Assembly (NCBI GenBank): GCA_910587045.1
Contig: CAJULG010000005.1
Coordinates: 112,618-176,617, forward strand
Source: an uncultured Lachnospiraceae bacterium
GTDB taxonomy: Bacteria > Bacillota > Clostridia > Lachnospirales > Lachnospiraceae
DNA length: 64,000 nt
Direction: 5' to 3'
A model generated the notes under the pieces. That model made no database searches and was not told the origin of the DNA. It saw nothing but the letters and a program-made list of their open reading frames with translations. Below, piece by piece: positions 24,788 to 32,146 of this stretch (positions within the stretch are counted from its first letter, which is position 1; each line of letters opens with the position of its first letter). A program made the translations under genes and the position numbers.

Positions 24788-25115
24788 ATAATGTAATTCC
24801 CTCCTTTGCTACGTTGGAGTAAAAGGAATAAACAGTATTCCATTGTCCAAAATGTTGAACATTTTTAACAATAGGCATAAACCATATATCGTGCTTGACA
24901 TTATATTCAAATCCCAATTCAGAAAGAGCATCAGAATAGGATTCGATTTGAGTATCCGGCAGGTCTACAAGCACCATGACATCTATGTCTGAATTCTTAT
25001 GAAAATCTCCACGGGCATATGATCCATATAAAATAATTTGCTTTACATGTTTTCCATAAATATTTTTTAGGGCTGAGACATACTGTTTTATTAAATCCTG
25101 TGCTATTTGTGTCAT
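24774..25115 (-). CDS. Minimal nucleotidyltransferase (MNT), probable antitoxin
   Basis: This 113-residue protein has the polymerase-beta-type signature GSYARGDFHKNSDID, that is Gly31-Ser32 followed by the Asp43/Asp45 pair (GSX10DXD). A third strand (FEYNVKHDIWFMPIV) supplies the remaining acidic position. It is the expected antitoxin for the overlapping HEPN gene, acting by nucleotidylation. GGGAGGCG lies upstream of the ATG. The two genes form a compact minus-strand unit inserted between the diguanylate cyclase and the pyruvate formate-lyase operon. Confidence 0.85.
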   Translation of the reverse strand: MTQIAQDLIKQYVSALKNIYGKHVKQIILYGSYARGDFHKNSDIDVMVLVDLPDTQIESYSDALSELGFEYNVKHDIWFMPIVKNVQHFGQWNTVYSFYSNVAKEGITLYESA

Positions 25116-25200
25116 GATTTACGCCTCCCTTGTAAAGACTTCCTATTATAGTTTAGTATAAGCTAAAGAAGTAGATTTATCAACATAAATTCATGGCACT

Positions 25201-25229
25201 ATCTCGCCTGCGCTGTGCTTCGGCTCGAT
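25201..25229 (-). repeat. Dispersed 29-30 base element, copy A
   Basis: Read on the minus strand it begins ATCGAGCCG and ends AGGCGAGAT, with AGC and AGCG in between. A second copy lies at 46201-46230. Both copies sit 18-23 bases behind an intrinsic terminator and in the same orientation relative to the gene that ends there. About 25 positions match. Confidence 0.6.
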
Positions 25230-25247
25230 AGACGGCTGTCGCCGCAT

Positions 25248-25310
25248 AAAAATAACTGCCACCAGCCAGGAGTATGCAAGCATACTCCTGAACTGATAGC
25301 AGTTATTTTT
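25248..25310 (-). terminator. Terminator of the split pyruvate formate-lyase operon
   Basis: An outer 12-base stem, AAAAATAACTGC (25248-25259) with GCAGTTATTTTT (25299-25310), encloses an inner hairpin (CAGGAGTATG ... CATACTCCTG, 25267-25290). Read on the minus strand it ends in a T-run, 18 bases after the radical-domain gene. Confidence 0.88.
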
Positions 25311-25328
25311 GCATGGCTTGTAGCTAGC

Positions 25329-25568
25329 CTACATGCCTTCGTGGAAGGTTCTGGAGATTACGTCGTTCTGCTGTTCTGGAGTTAACTTAATGAAGTTTAC
25401 AGCGTATCCAGATACACGAATGGTCAACTGAGGATAGTTCTCCGGATGCTTCTGTGCATCTAATAACGTATCCTTGTTCAATACATTAACATTAAGGTGA
25501 TATCCGCCCTTTGTAATGTATCCGTCTAACATGTTTACTAAGTTATCAACCTGTTGTGTTGCTGCCAT
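25329..25568 (-). CDS. Stand-alone glycyl-radical domain of pyruvate formate-lyase (GrcA-like)
   Basis: This 79-residue protein corresponds to the C-terminal domain of a pyruvate formate-lyase. It runs from VDNLVNMLDGYITKGGYHLN through the radical motif RVSGYAV (Gly54) to the normal enzyme end, SRTFHEGM. It is therefore the subunit that carries the radical after activation by PflA. It resembles the spare-part protein GrcA/YfiD of enterobacteria, but here the main enzyme gene lacks its own copy, so this protein should be essential and not just a repair part. AAGGAGG lies nine bases before the ATG. It is the last gene of the minus-strand operon, 46 bases after the 72-residue protein. Confidence 0.93.
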   Translation of the reverse strand: MAATQQVDNLVNMLDGYITKGGYHLNVNVLNKDTLLDAQKHPENYPQLTIRVSGYAVNFIKLTPEQQNDVISRTFHEGM

Positions 25569-25614
25569 AATAATTACCTCCTTAAATTAATAATATAAAT
25601 GATGGTGAAATGTG

Positions 25615-25833
25615 TTACTGTTTTTGAAGTTCCTCGTCCATGCCTTCCATTAAGGTCGGTACCTGGCAGGCAAGGTCACCCTTGGCACAATCTGTACAGC
25701 CTAAGGTTTCAATGCCCTTTTCCAGGGAACCCTCCGGGCCGTCCACGGACACATTTACATGTCCGTGGCCACTGCCCATCATATCGTCTAACATTGTTAC
25801 AATGTCATCCACTGTGCTTAATTTATCGCCCAT
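25615..25833 (-). CDS. 72-residue protein mimicking the start of the glycyl-radical domain, with a Cys motif
   Basis: The first half, VDDIVTMLDDMMGSGHGHVN followed by VSV, aligns without gaps to VDNLVNMLDGYITKGGYHLN followed by VNV of the downstream radical-domain protein (11 of 23 identical). The second half is unrelated: it has no RVSGY motif and instead carries CTDCAKGDLAC (CX2CX6C) and an acidic end. It therefore cannot hold the radical. It lies between the core enzyme and the radical domain, with AAGGAGG before its ATG and gaps of 47 and 46 bases. It may dock on the core in place of the radical domain, or bind metal; its function is unknown to me. Confidence 0.85.
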   Translation of the reverse strand: MGDKLSTVDDIVTMLDDMMGSGHGHVNVSVDGPEGSLEKGIETLGCTDCAKGDLACQVPTLMEGMDEELQKQ

Positions 25834-25880
25834 ATTAACCTCCTTATTAGATGTTACCTGCGGACCATAAATAACGGTGC

Positions 25881-27920
25881 TTATTTACTCAGATCAACGT
25901 CAATATCGCCGGCGAAGATCCGGTCTTCCTTACCAAGCGCACCAGGAATGATAGTAAAGGTATTGGAAATACCATCCTGAGCATCACGGAAAGGAATCTT
26001 AGCAACAGAAGAAAGGGAAGCAACTGCACCATGAGTATCTCTCTGGTGAAGCGGATTTGCACCAGGTGCAAATGGTGCACCATGCTTTCTTCCGCAAGGG
26101 GTATCACCGGTATTCTTACCATAGGTTACGTTAGAAGTAATGGTAAGGATAGACTGTGTCGGAATACCATTTCTATATACATGGTTCTTCCGGATCTTAT
26201 CCATGAAGGTGGTTACAATGTAAGTTGCGATCTCATCCACACGGTCATCATTGTTACCGTATTTCGGGAAGTCACCTTCAGTCTCATAGCTGACTACGAT
26301 ACCATTCTCATTACGAACCGGTTTAACCTTTGCATACTTGATCGCTGACAGGGAATCCGCTACGATGGAAAGACCAGCAACACCGGTTGCAAAGTAACGC
26401 TTAACATCTCTGTCATGCAGTGCCATCTCGATTCTCTCATAAGCATATTTGTCATGCATATAATGGATGATATTCAATGCACTTACATAAACCCGTGCCA
26501 GCCAATCCATCATATCATCGAACTTCGCCATTACATCATCGTAATCCAGAACATCGCCAACGACCGGACGGTACTTCGGACCAACCTGAACGCCGGTACA
26601 TTCATCCACACCACCGTTGATCGCATACAGCAGGCACTTTGCAAGGTTTGCTCTTGCGCCGAAGAACTGCATTTCCTTACCGATAACCATGGAAGATACG
26701 CAGCATGCGATACCATAGTCATCACCATGTAACGGTCTCATTAAGTCGTCATTCTCATACTGGATGGAAGAAGACTTGATAGACATCTTTGCACAGAACT
26801 GCTTCCAGCCCATCGGAAGTCTGGTTGACCATAATACGGTCAGGTTCGGCTCCGGTGAAGTACCTAAGTTATTCAGGGTATTCAGATAACGGAAGCTCAT
26901 CTTAGATACCAGGGTACGTCCGTCAACACCCATACCACCTAAGGATTCAGTTACCCAGACCGGATCACCGGCGAAGATCTGATTGTACTCAGGAGTACGT
27001 GCGAACTTAACCAGTCTCAGCTTCATAACAAAGTGGTCAACCATTTCCTGAATCTCTTCCTCAGTAAAGGTACCATTCTTTAAATCTCTCTCTGCATAAA
27101 CATCCAGGAAGGTAGCGGTACGTCCCAGAGACATTGCAGCACCGTTCTGCTCCTTAACAGCTCCTAAGTAACCGAAGTAGGTAAACTGAATTGCTTCCTG
27201 TACATTCTTAGCCGGCTTGGAAATGTCAAAGCCATAAGAAGCAGCCATCTTGGTCAGCTCCTGTAATGCACGGATCTGCTCGGAAATCTCTTCCTTGCCA
27301 CGGATTACATCATCGGTATATACGTTACCAAAAGATTCCTTCTGTGCCTTCTTGTCTTCAATCAGGAAGTCAGTACCATAAAGAGCAACTCTTCTGTAGT
27401 CGCCGATGATACGTCCACGACCATAAGCATCCGGAAGACCGGTAATGATGTGGTTGGTACGACACTTTCTGATCTCTGAATCGTATACGTCGAATACACC
27501 TGCATTGTGTGTCTTTCTGTGAGTGGTAAAGAACTCAACGATCTCCGGATCAACGGTATATCCGTTATCCTCGCAGGCCTTCATAGCCATACGGATACCG
27601 CCATATACATTCATGCCTCTCTTAAAAGGCTTGTCGGTCTGGAAACCAACGATCTTTTCCTTGCTCTTGTCAAGATAGCCAGGACCATGTGAGGTTAAGG
27701 TAGAAACAACCTTGGTATCCATATCCAGAACACCGCCTGCTTCCCGCTCCTTCTTTGACAGATCAAGTACCTGATCCCATAAGTCCTTTGTTGCCTGTGT
27801 AGGTCCGCACAGGAAAGCGTCATCTCCCTCATATGGAGTGTAATTTCTCTGGATAAAGTCTCTTACATCGACAACCTTTTCCCATTGCCCGCCTACAAAT
27901 CCATTCCATTCAGAACCCAT
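25881..27920 (-). CDS. pflB: Pyruvate formate-lyase core, lacking the glycyl-radical domain
   Basis: This 679-residue protein holds the catalytic cysteine pair Cys406-Cys407 (ACCVSSMVIGKEMQFFGARA), the equivalent of E. coli Cys418-Cys419. It continues collinear with PflB to FTIIPGALGKEDRIFAGDID and then stops, just where full-length enzymes continue into the glycine-radical domain. That domain is encoded separately (25329-25568); together they total 758 residues against 760 for E. coli PflB. The enzyme converts pyruvate and CoA to acetyl-CoA and formate. The ATG at 27920 has AAAGGAGG; a longer reading to 28019 runs into the promoter. A frameshift is unlikely because each downstream gene has its own start and ribosome-binding site. 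Confidence 0.93.
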   Translation of the reverse strand: MGSEWNGFVGGQWEKVVDVRDFIQRNYTPYEGDDAFLCGPTQATKDLWDQVLDLSKKEREAGGVLDMDTKVVSTLTSHGPGYLDKSKEKIVGFQTDKPFKRGMNVYGGIRMAMKACEDNGYTVDPEIVEFFTTHRKTHNAGVFDVYDSEIRKCRTNHIITGLPDAYGRGRIIGDYRRVALYGTDFLIEDKKAQKESFGNVYTDDVIRGKEEISEQIRALQELTKMAASYGFDISKPAKNVQEAIQFTYFGYLGAVKEQNGAAMSLGRTATFLDVYAERDLKNGTFTEEEIQEMVDHFVMKLRLVKFARTPEYNQIFAGDPVWVTESLGGMGVDGRTLVSKMSFRYLNTLNNLGTSPEPNLTVLWSTRLPMGWKQFCAKMSIKSSSIQYENDDLMRPLHGDDYGIACCVSSMVIGKEMQFFGARANLAKCLLYAINGGVDECTGVQVGPKYRPVVGDVLDYDDVMAKFDDMMDWLARVYVSALNIIHYMHDKYAYERIEMALHDRDVKRYFATGVAGLSIVADSLSAIKYAKVKPVRNENGIVVSYETEGDFPKYGNNDDRVDEIATYIVTTFMDKIRKNHVYRNGIPTQSILTITSNVTYGKNTGDTPCGRKHGAPFAPGANPLHQRDTHGAVASLSSVAKIPFRDAQDGISNTFTIIPGALGKEDRIFAGDIDVDLSK

Positions 27921-27990
27921 TTTGTAAAATCCTCCTTTAAATATAGTGTATGAAATAAAAGGGAAAAACCCTTTTGATTCCGGTATCATC

Positions 27991-28019
27991 ATTATAAATG
28001 CATATTGTATACACGTCAA
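27991..28019 (-). promoter_or_regulatory. Promoter of the split pyruvate formate-lyase operon
   Basis: On the minus strand TTGACG (28019-28014), 17 bases, TATAAT (27996-27991). The expected leader is about 64 bases. A palindrome TGTAC-N8-GTACA (28040-28057) lies upstream and could bind a regulator. Confidence 0.82.
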
Positions 28020-28020
28020 T

Positions 28021-28363
28021 TCATTTCACGGAAAAACAGTGTACTTTTTTTCGTACATTGATATAGTAAAAACCTTGAAAAACCAGAGAGATTTGACATA
28101 TAATATAATTTAAAAATAACAGATATTCCTATCTGAAAAGACAGATATACTTTTGAAGCAGTCATACCGGAGGAAATCTGAATAAAATCATATGTTTTAT
28201 AAGACGGTTTATAACAAAAGCCTGACTGTATTTGCTATGTGGAATATTGTGACCAGGTGATTGATGATGAATATGCAGACAGACGAATGAAATGGGAAGA
28301 TATAAAAAATGAATGGATCCGAAATCCATTTAATCCAGCAATCTGACAGAGGCGGGAACCGAG
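28021..28363. other. Gene-free interval between pflB and the YdcF-like gene
   Basis: This stretch of about 340 bases holds the divergent promoters of pflB and the YdcF-like gene and then ~220 bases without a supported gene. A plus-strand frame, 28215-28346, reads 43 codons to a TGA and ends DDEYADRRMKWEDIKNEWIR plus nine residues. It looks protein-like but has only GTG starts without a ribosome-binding site. It may be a gene remnant. Confidence 0.4.
28075..28104 (+). promoter_or_regulatory. Possible promoter of the YdcF-like gene
   Basis: TTGAAA (28075-28080), 18 bases, TATAAT (28099-28104). The gene begins about 260 bases downstream, so the leader would be long. Confidence 0.45.
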
Positions 28364-29164
28364 ATGAAGAACACAGAAAAGAAACAGAACTATAAGATGG
28401 GAAAGATCCACCGTTTCTGGATCCTTGTACTGAGCATCATGGGTGTATTGAGCCTCGGCTACTTTTTATTTATATTCAGCCGGCTGGGGCCTGCCAGCAC
28501 GTTTAATTATGTATGGCTTTTCCTTGCCATTGCCTGCGGAATATTGGACGGGCTGGTATTATTTTTTGCAAAGCGGCGGAAGGCTCTGCCCAAGTGGGTG
28601 GCAATACCGATCCAGGTCTTTGTAGGAGGGTGCTTTCTCCTGTTTATCATAGTTGAAGCAATGATTATTCACGGAAGTCTGGCAGCACCGCAGGAGGGTG
28701 CAGACTATCTGATCATATTAGGTGCCAAGGTAAATGGAACCCGGCCTTCTCTGATCCTTCGATACCGGATCGAGGCTGGAATTGAATATTTGAAGCGGAA
28801 CCCGGACACAATGGTAATTGCAAGTGGCGGACAGGGAGCGGATGAAGGGATTTCCGAGGCACAGTGTATCTATAATGAACTGGTGGAGGCAGGAATTGAA
28901 CCGGAGCGTATCCGGCTGGAGGAGAATTCTACCAGCACGAAGGAGAATCTGGAATATTCCTCCGGGTTTCTTCAAAAGGAAACAGATTCTGTTGTTCTGA
29001 CGACCACCGATTTTCATTTGTTCCGCGCCACTCAGCTTGCCAGGAAGAGCGGTTATCAGAATATAACCGGCAACAGTGCAAAGTCCGTGTGGTGGCTGAT
29101 CCCCACCAACTACACCAGGGAGTTTCTTGCTGTCATAAAGGAATTTATACTCGGAAATCTGTAA
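28364..29164 (+). CDS. YdcF/ElyC-family membrane protein (DUF218)
   Basis: This 266-residue protein has three N-terminal hydrophobic segments (about residues 17-35, 46-66 and 78-100), followed by the DUF218 domain: DYLIILGAKVNGTRPSLILR, ASGGQGADEGISEA and RIRLEENSTSTKENLEYS. Family members such as SanA, ElyC and YdcF are linked to envelope integrity and peptidoglycan precursor handling, but the reaction is not defined. The ATG at 28364 has only a weak upstream purine site. It ends with a short basic/hydrophobic tail. Confidence 0.87.
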   Translation: MKNTEKKQNYKMGKIHRFWILVLSIMGVLSLGYFLFIFSRLGPASTFNYVWLFLAIACGILDGLVLFFAKRRKALPKWVAIPIQVFVGGCFLLFIIVEAMIIHGSLAAPQEGADYLIILGAKVNGTRPSLILRYRIEAGIEYLKRNPDTMVIASGGQGADEGISEAQCIYNELVEAGIEPERIRLEENSTSTKENLEYSSGFLQKETDSVVLTTTDFHLFRATQLARKSGYQNITGNSAKSVWWLIPTNYTREFLAVIKEFILGNL

Positions 29165-29235
29165 TTCCCTGCTTGCACGAAAGACAAGGGTGTATTATAG
29201 TTAGGATTGAACTGAAATTTAAGGAGGAATGAAAC

Positions 29236-29448
29236 ATGGCACAGGTAACAAAGGATATGATCATAGCAGATATTCTGGCGATCGACCCGGGAAACGCAGC
29301 TATTTTAATGGCAGCAGGTATGCACTGCATCGGCTGTCCGGCATCGCAGGGCGAGCCATTGGAAGAAGCATGCCAGGTACATGGCATGGATGTAAATGAG
29401 GTATTAGTACAGATTAATGACTATCTGGATAAGAAGGCAGAAAAATAG
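29236..29448 (+). CDS. DUF1858 redox-disulfide domain protein
   Basis: This 70-residue protein is of the hybrid-cluster-protein-associated DUF1858 type. It begins with the typical VTKDMIIADILAIDPGNAAI and contains the paired cysteines in GMHCIGCPASQGEPLEEAC. The HCIGC pair is the presumed redox-active disulfide. AAGGAGGAATGAAAC precedes the ATG. Members occur in anaerobes and are thought to take part in thiol redox or metal handling; the partner here is not evident from neighbours. Confidence 0.9.
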   Translation: MAQVTKDMIIADILAIDPGNAAILMAAGMHCIGCPASQGEPLEEACQVHGMDVNEVLVQINDYLDKKAEK

Positions 29449-29504
29449 TTGTTTTTACTAATTGGTTTTGTGAAAACCGCCTAAAGATAAAGTCTATAAT
29501 TATC

Positions 29505-29533
29505 TTGAGATTTTTTCCGATTTGTGGTATATT
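29505..29533 (+). promoter_or_regulatory. Promoter upstream of the TGVL-repeat membrane protein
   Basis: TTGAGA (29505-29510), 17 bases, TATATT (29528-29533). The gene starts 50 bases downstream behind AAAGGAGGAGCGGAAGG. Confidence 0.6.
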
Positions 29534-29583
29534 TTTTATATACTATCTGTTTTGGTCTGGAAAGATAAAGGAGGAGCGGAAGG

Positions 29584-29886
29584 ATGGGAGAGAATCAAAC
29601 GGGCGGAGGTTTTAATCTGGCAAAAGGCAGTACCGGGGTTCTGAAGGGAACGGATCCGGATGATATTGGCAGTACCGGGGTTCTGTATACAAGTCGGACG
29701 GGAGAGACCGGTGTATTAAAAGGAAGTATTGCACCGAATGTTTATAATACAGAATACAATTATGAAAAGGAGCATCCGGCCAAGAGCGAATCCAAGACCG
29801 GAAAGGTATTGGTGCTGGTATTGGTTGGAGCATTGGTTGTTGTGGCAGTCGTAGCTGCTCTGGCATATTTTGGAGTATTAAAGTAA
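29584..29886 (+). CDS. Small tail-anchored protein with TGVL repeats
   Basis: This 100-residue protein is of unknown function. The N-terminal ~50 residues contain three short repeats, STGVLKGTD, STGVLYTSR and ETGVLKGS. A charged linker follows, then a single C-terminal helix (VLVLVLVGALVVVAVVAALA) with only a few residues behind it. Without an N-terminal signal it is most likely tail-anchored with the repeats in the cytoplasm. It has its own promoter and terminator, so it is a monocistronic gene. I do not recognise the family. Confidence 0.75.
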   Translation: MGENQTGGGFNLAKGSTGVLKGTDPDDIGSTGVLYTSRTGETGVLKGSIAPNVYNTEYNYEKEHPAKSESKTGKVLVLVLVGALVVVAVVAALAYFGVLK

Positions 29887-29928
29887 TCCGCACAGAAAGC
29901 AGTTACGCTTAAATGGAAAAAGACAGGA

Positions 29929-29967
29929 AGACGGTTTTGATTCAGAATAATGAACCAAAACCGTCTT
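29929..29967 (+). terminator. Terminator after the TGVL-repeat gene
   Basis: AGACGGTTTTG-A-TTCA and TGAA-C-CAAAACCGTCT form a long stem with one mismatch around GAATAA, followed by TTTTCC. The pairing extends outward with GACAGGA/TCCTGTC. Confidence 0.8.
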
Positions 29968-30090
29968 TTCCTGTCCTGAGGGTTGCTATCTGCATGCTTT
30001 GATGCTAAAATGGACACGCACATGAAAGATTATAAGGATTAGAAGCAATAAACAGTAATTGTGAGTAGTAGATAAGGAGGATACCTTGTT

Positions 30091-32076
30091 ATGAGTATTG
30101 ATATGAAATCTGTAAATGCGATCCGGGTTCTGGCTGCGGATGCGATCCAAAAGGCAAATTCCGGTCATCCGGGACTTCCGCTTGGTGCTGCACCGGCCGC
30201 TTATGAGCTGTGGGCAAAGCACATGAAACACAATCCGGCGGATCCGGAATGGGCAGACAGGGATCGGTTTATCCTTTCCGGCGGACATGGTTCTGCACTA
30301 TTATATTCTCTGCTGCATTTATTCGGCTATGGTCTGACCATGGAGGATATGAAGAGCTTTCGTCAATTAGATTCTCTGACACCAGGACATCCGGAGTACG
30401 GACATACGACAGGCGTGGAAGCAACGACGGGGCCGCTGGGGGCAGGAATGGCTATGGCAGTGGGAATGGCTATGGCAGAAAATCATCTGGCGGCTGTATT
30501 TAATAAAGATAATTATCCGATCGTAGATCACTATACTTATGTACTTGGCGGGGACGGGTGCATGATGGAGGGCATCTCCTATGAAGCATTTTCTCTGGCA
30601 GGTTCTCTGGGGCTTGGTAAGCTGATCGTATTGTATGATTCTAATAATATTTCCATTGAAGGCGATACAGATATTGCGTTCCGTGAAGATGTTCAGAAGC
30701 GGTTCCAGGCATTTGGATTCCAGACGCTGCTGGTAGAAGACGGAAATGATCTGGAGGCGATCGGCAAAGCGATCGAAGCGGCCAAAGCAGATACCACGCG
30801 TCCATCTATGATCGAAATAAAGACAAAGATCGGCTTTGGCTGTCCGGCCAAAGAGGGAAAGGCATCTGCCCATGGTGAGCCGCTGGGGGTTGAAAATGTA
30901 GCAGCCCTGAGGAAGAACCTGGGCTGGGAGACAGAGGAAAGCTTTACAGTGCCGGAGGATGTTTATGCGAACTTTAAATCCATTGCAGCAGCGAATGCCG
31001 GGGCAGAGGAATGCTGGAATGTCATGTTTGAGAAATATCAGGCAGAATATCCGGAGATGAAGACGCTTTGGGAGCAATATCATGATAAGAATTCCGGGCG
31101 GTTGCTGGAGCAGTCTGAAGATTTCTGGGCAATTCCGGAGAAAGCGGAAGCAACCCGGAACCTGTCCGGCAGGCTGATCAACATTATAAAGGATGTAATA
31201 CCGAACCTGTTCGGCGGGGCAGCGGATCTTGCACCTTCCACGAAAACCTATATGAATGATGCAGGCGACTATTCCAAAGAGAATCCGGCAGGCCGGAATA
31301 TTCACTTTGGCATCCGGGAGCTGGCTATGGCGGCTATCGGAAACGGTATTGCCCTCCACGGCGGACTGCGTCCGTATGTTTCCACCTTCTTTGTATTCAG
31401 TGATTATGTAAAGCCGATGGCACGACTTTCTGCATTAATGGGCTTACCGGTCACTTATGTACTGACGCATGACAGCATCGGGGTAGGAGAGGACGGACCG
31501 ACGCATGAGCCGGTCGAACAGCTGGCAATGCTGCGGTCTTTGCCGAATTTTACCGTATATCGTCCGGCAGATGCTACAGAGACTGCGGCAGCATGGTATC
31601 ATGCCATGAATTCTACGGATACGCCGACTGCACTGGTATTATCCAGACAGAATCTGCCACAGCTTGCAGGCTCCGGCAGAGATGCGTTAAAGGGCGGTTA
31701 TATTGTAGCAGAAGCAGGAAAAGAGATACCGGATGCCATCGTTATGGCTACCGGCTCCGAGGTTCAGCTGGGTGTGGAGGCCAAGGAGCTTCTGGCAAAG
31801 GAGGGAATCGACATCCGGGTAGTCAGTATGCCATCCGTGGACGTTTTCGAGCAGCAGTCCGAGGACTATAAGGAACGGATCCTGCCAAAGAGTGTCCGGG
31901 CAAGAGTTGCAGTAGAAGCTCTGTCTGATTTTGGCTGGGGTCGATATATCGGTTTAGATGGAGCGATGGTTTCCATGAAGGGCTTTGGTGCTTCCGGCCC
32001 GGGCGGTCAGCTGTTTGAACACTTTGGGATCACGACACAGGCGGTTGTGGATGCAGTTAAAGAGACACTGAAATAA
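30091..32076 (+). CDS. tkt: Transketolase
   Basis: The 661-residue enzyme is full length. It begins with AIRVLAADAIQKANSGHPGL, the thiamine-diphosphate transketolase start. The GDGCMMEGISYEAFSLAG region supplies the GDG...N metal/ThDP motif, and the pyrimidine domain has FGIRELAMAAIGNGIALHGG and HDSIGVGEDGPTHEPVEQL. It transfers two-carbon units between sugar phosphates in the non-oxidative pentose phosphate pathway. TAAGGAGG lies upstream of the ATG. It is transcribed alone, ending at a terminator shared with convergent mecA. rpiB, another pentose-phosphate gene, lies 3.4 kb further on. Confidence 0.96.
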   Translation: MSIDMKSVNAIRVLAADAIQKANSGHPGLPLGAAPAAYELWAKHMKHNPADPEWADRDRFILSGGHGSALLYSLLHLFGYGLTMEDMKSFRQLDSLTPGHPEYGHTTGVEATTGPLGAGMAMAVGMAMAENHLAAVFNKDNYPIVDHYTYVLGGDGCMMEGISYEAFSLAGSLGLGKLIVLYDSNNISIEGDTDIAFREDVQKRFQAFGFQTLLVEDGNDLEAIGKAIEAAKADTTRPSMIEIKTKIGFGCPAKEGKASAHGEPLGVENVAALRKNLGWETEESFTVPEDVYANFKSIAAANAGAEECWNVMFEKYQAEYPEMKTLWEQYHDKNSGRLLEQSEDFWAIPEKAEATRNLSGRLINIIKDVIPNLFGGAADLAPSTKTYMNDAGDYSKENPAGRNIHFGIRELAMAAIGNGIALHGGLRPYVSTFFVFSDYVKPMARLSALMGLPVTYVLTHDSIGVGEDGPTHEPVEQLAMLRSLPNFTVYRPADATETAAAWYHAMNSTDTPTALVLSRQNLPQLAGSGRDALKGGYIVAEAGKEIPDAIVMATGSEVQLGVEAKELLAKEGIDIRVVSMPSVDVFEQQSEDYKERILPKSVRARVAVEALSDFGWGRYIGLDGAMVSMKGFGASGPGGQLFEHFGITTQAVVDAVKETLK

Positions 32077-32102
32077 TTATAGAAGCGGGACAGATAAGAA
32101 TA

Positions 32103-32134
32103 GGCAGTGCGGCCCTGAGGCCGCACTGCTTTTG
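32103..32134. terminator. Shared terminator of tkt and mecA
   Basis: GCAGTGCGGCC-CTGA-GGCCGCACTGC is an 11-base perfect stem followed by TTTTGATT. It lies between convergent genes and can serve both strands. Confidence 0.88.
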
Positions 32135-32146
32135 ATTGATATTCAG

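Noticed and set aside
25329..27920. Pyruvate formate-lyase broken by a sequencing frameshift
   Set aside because: Core, mimic and radical-domain genes each have a stop, a gap of ~46 bases, a perfect AAGGAGG and an ATG; an indel cannot create that arrangement.
30367..31359. 330-codon minus-strand open frame
   Set aside because: It lies antisense inside transketolase, whose motifs are complete.
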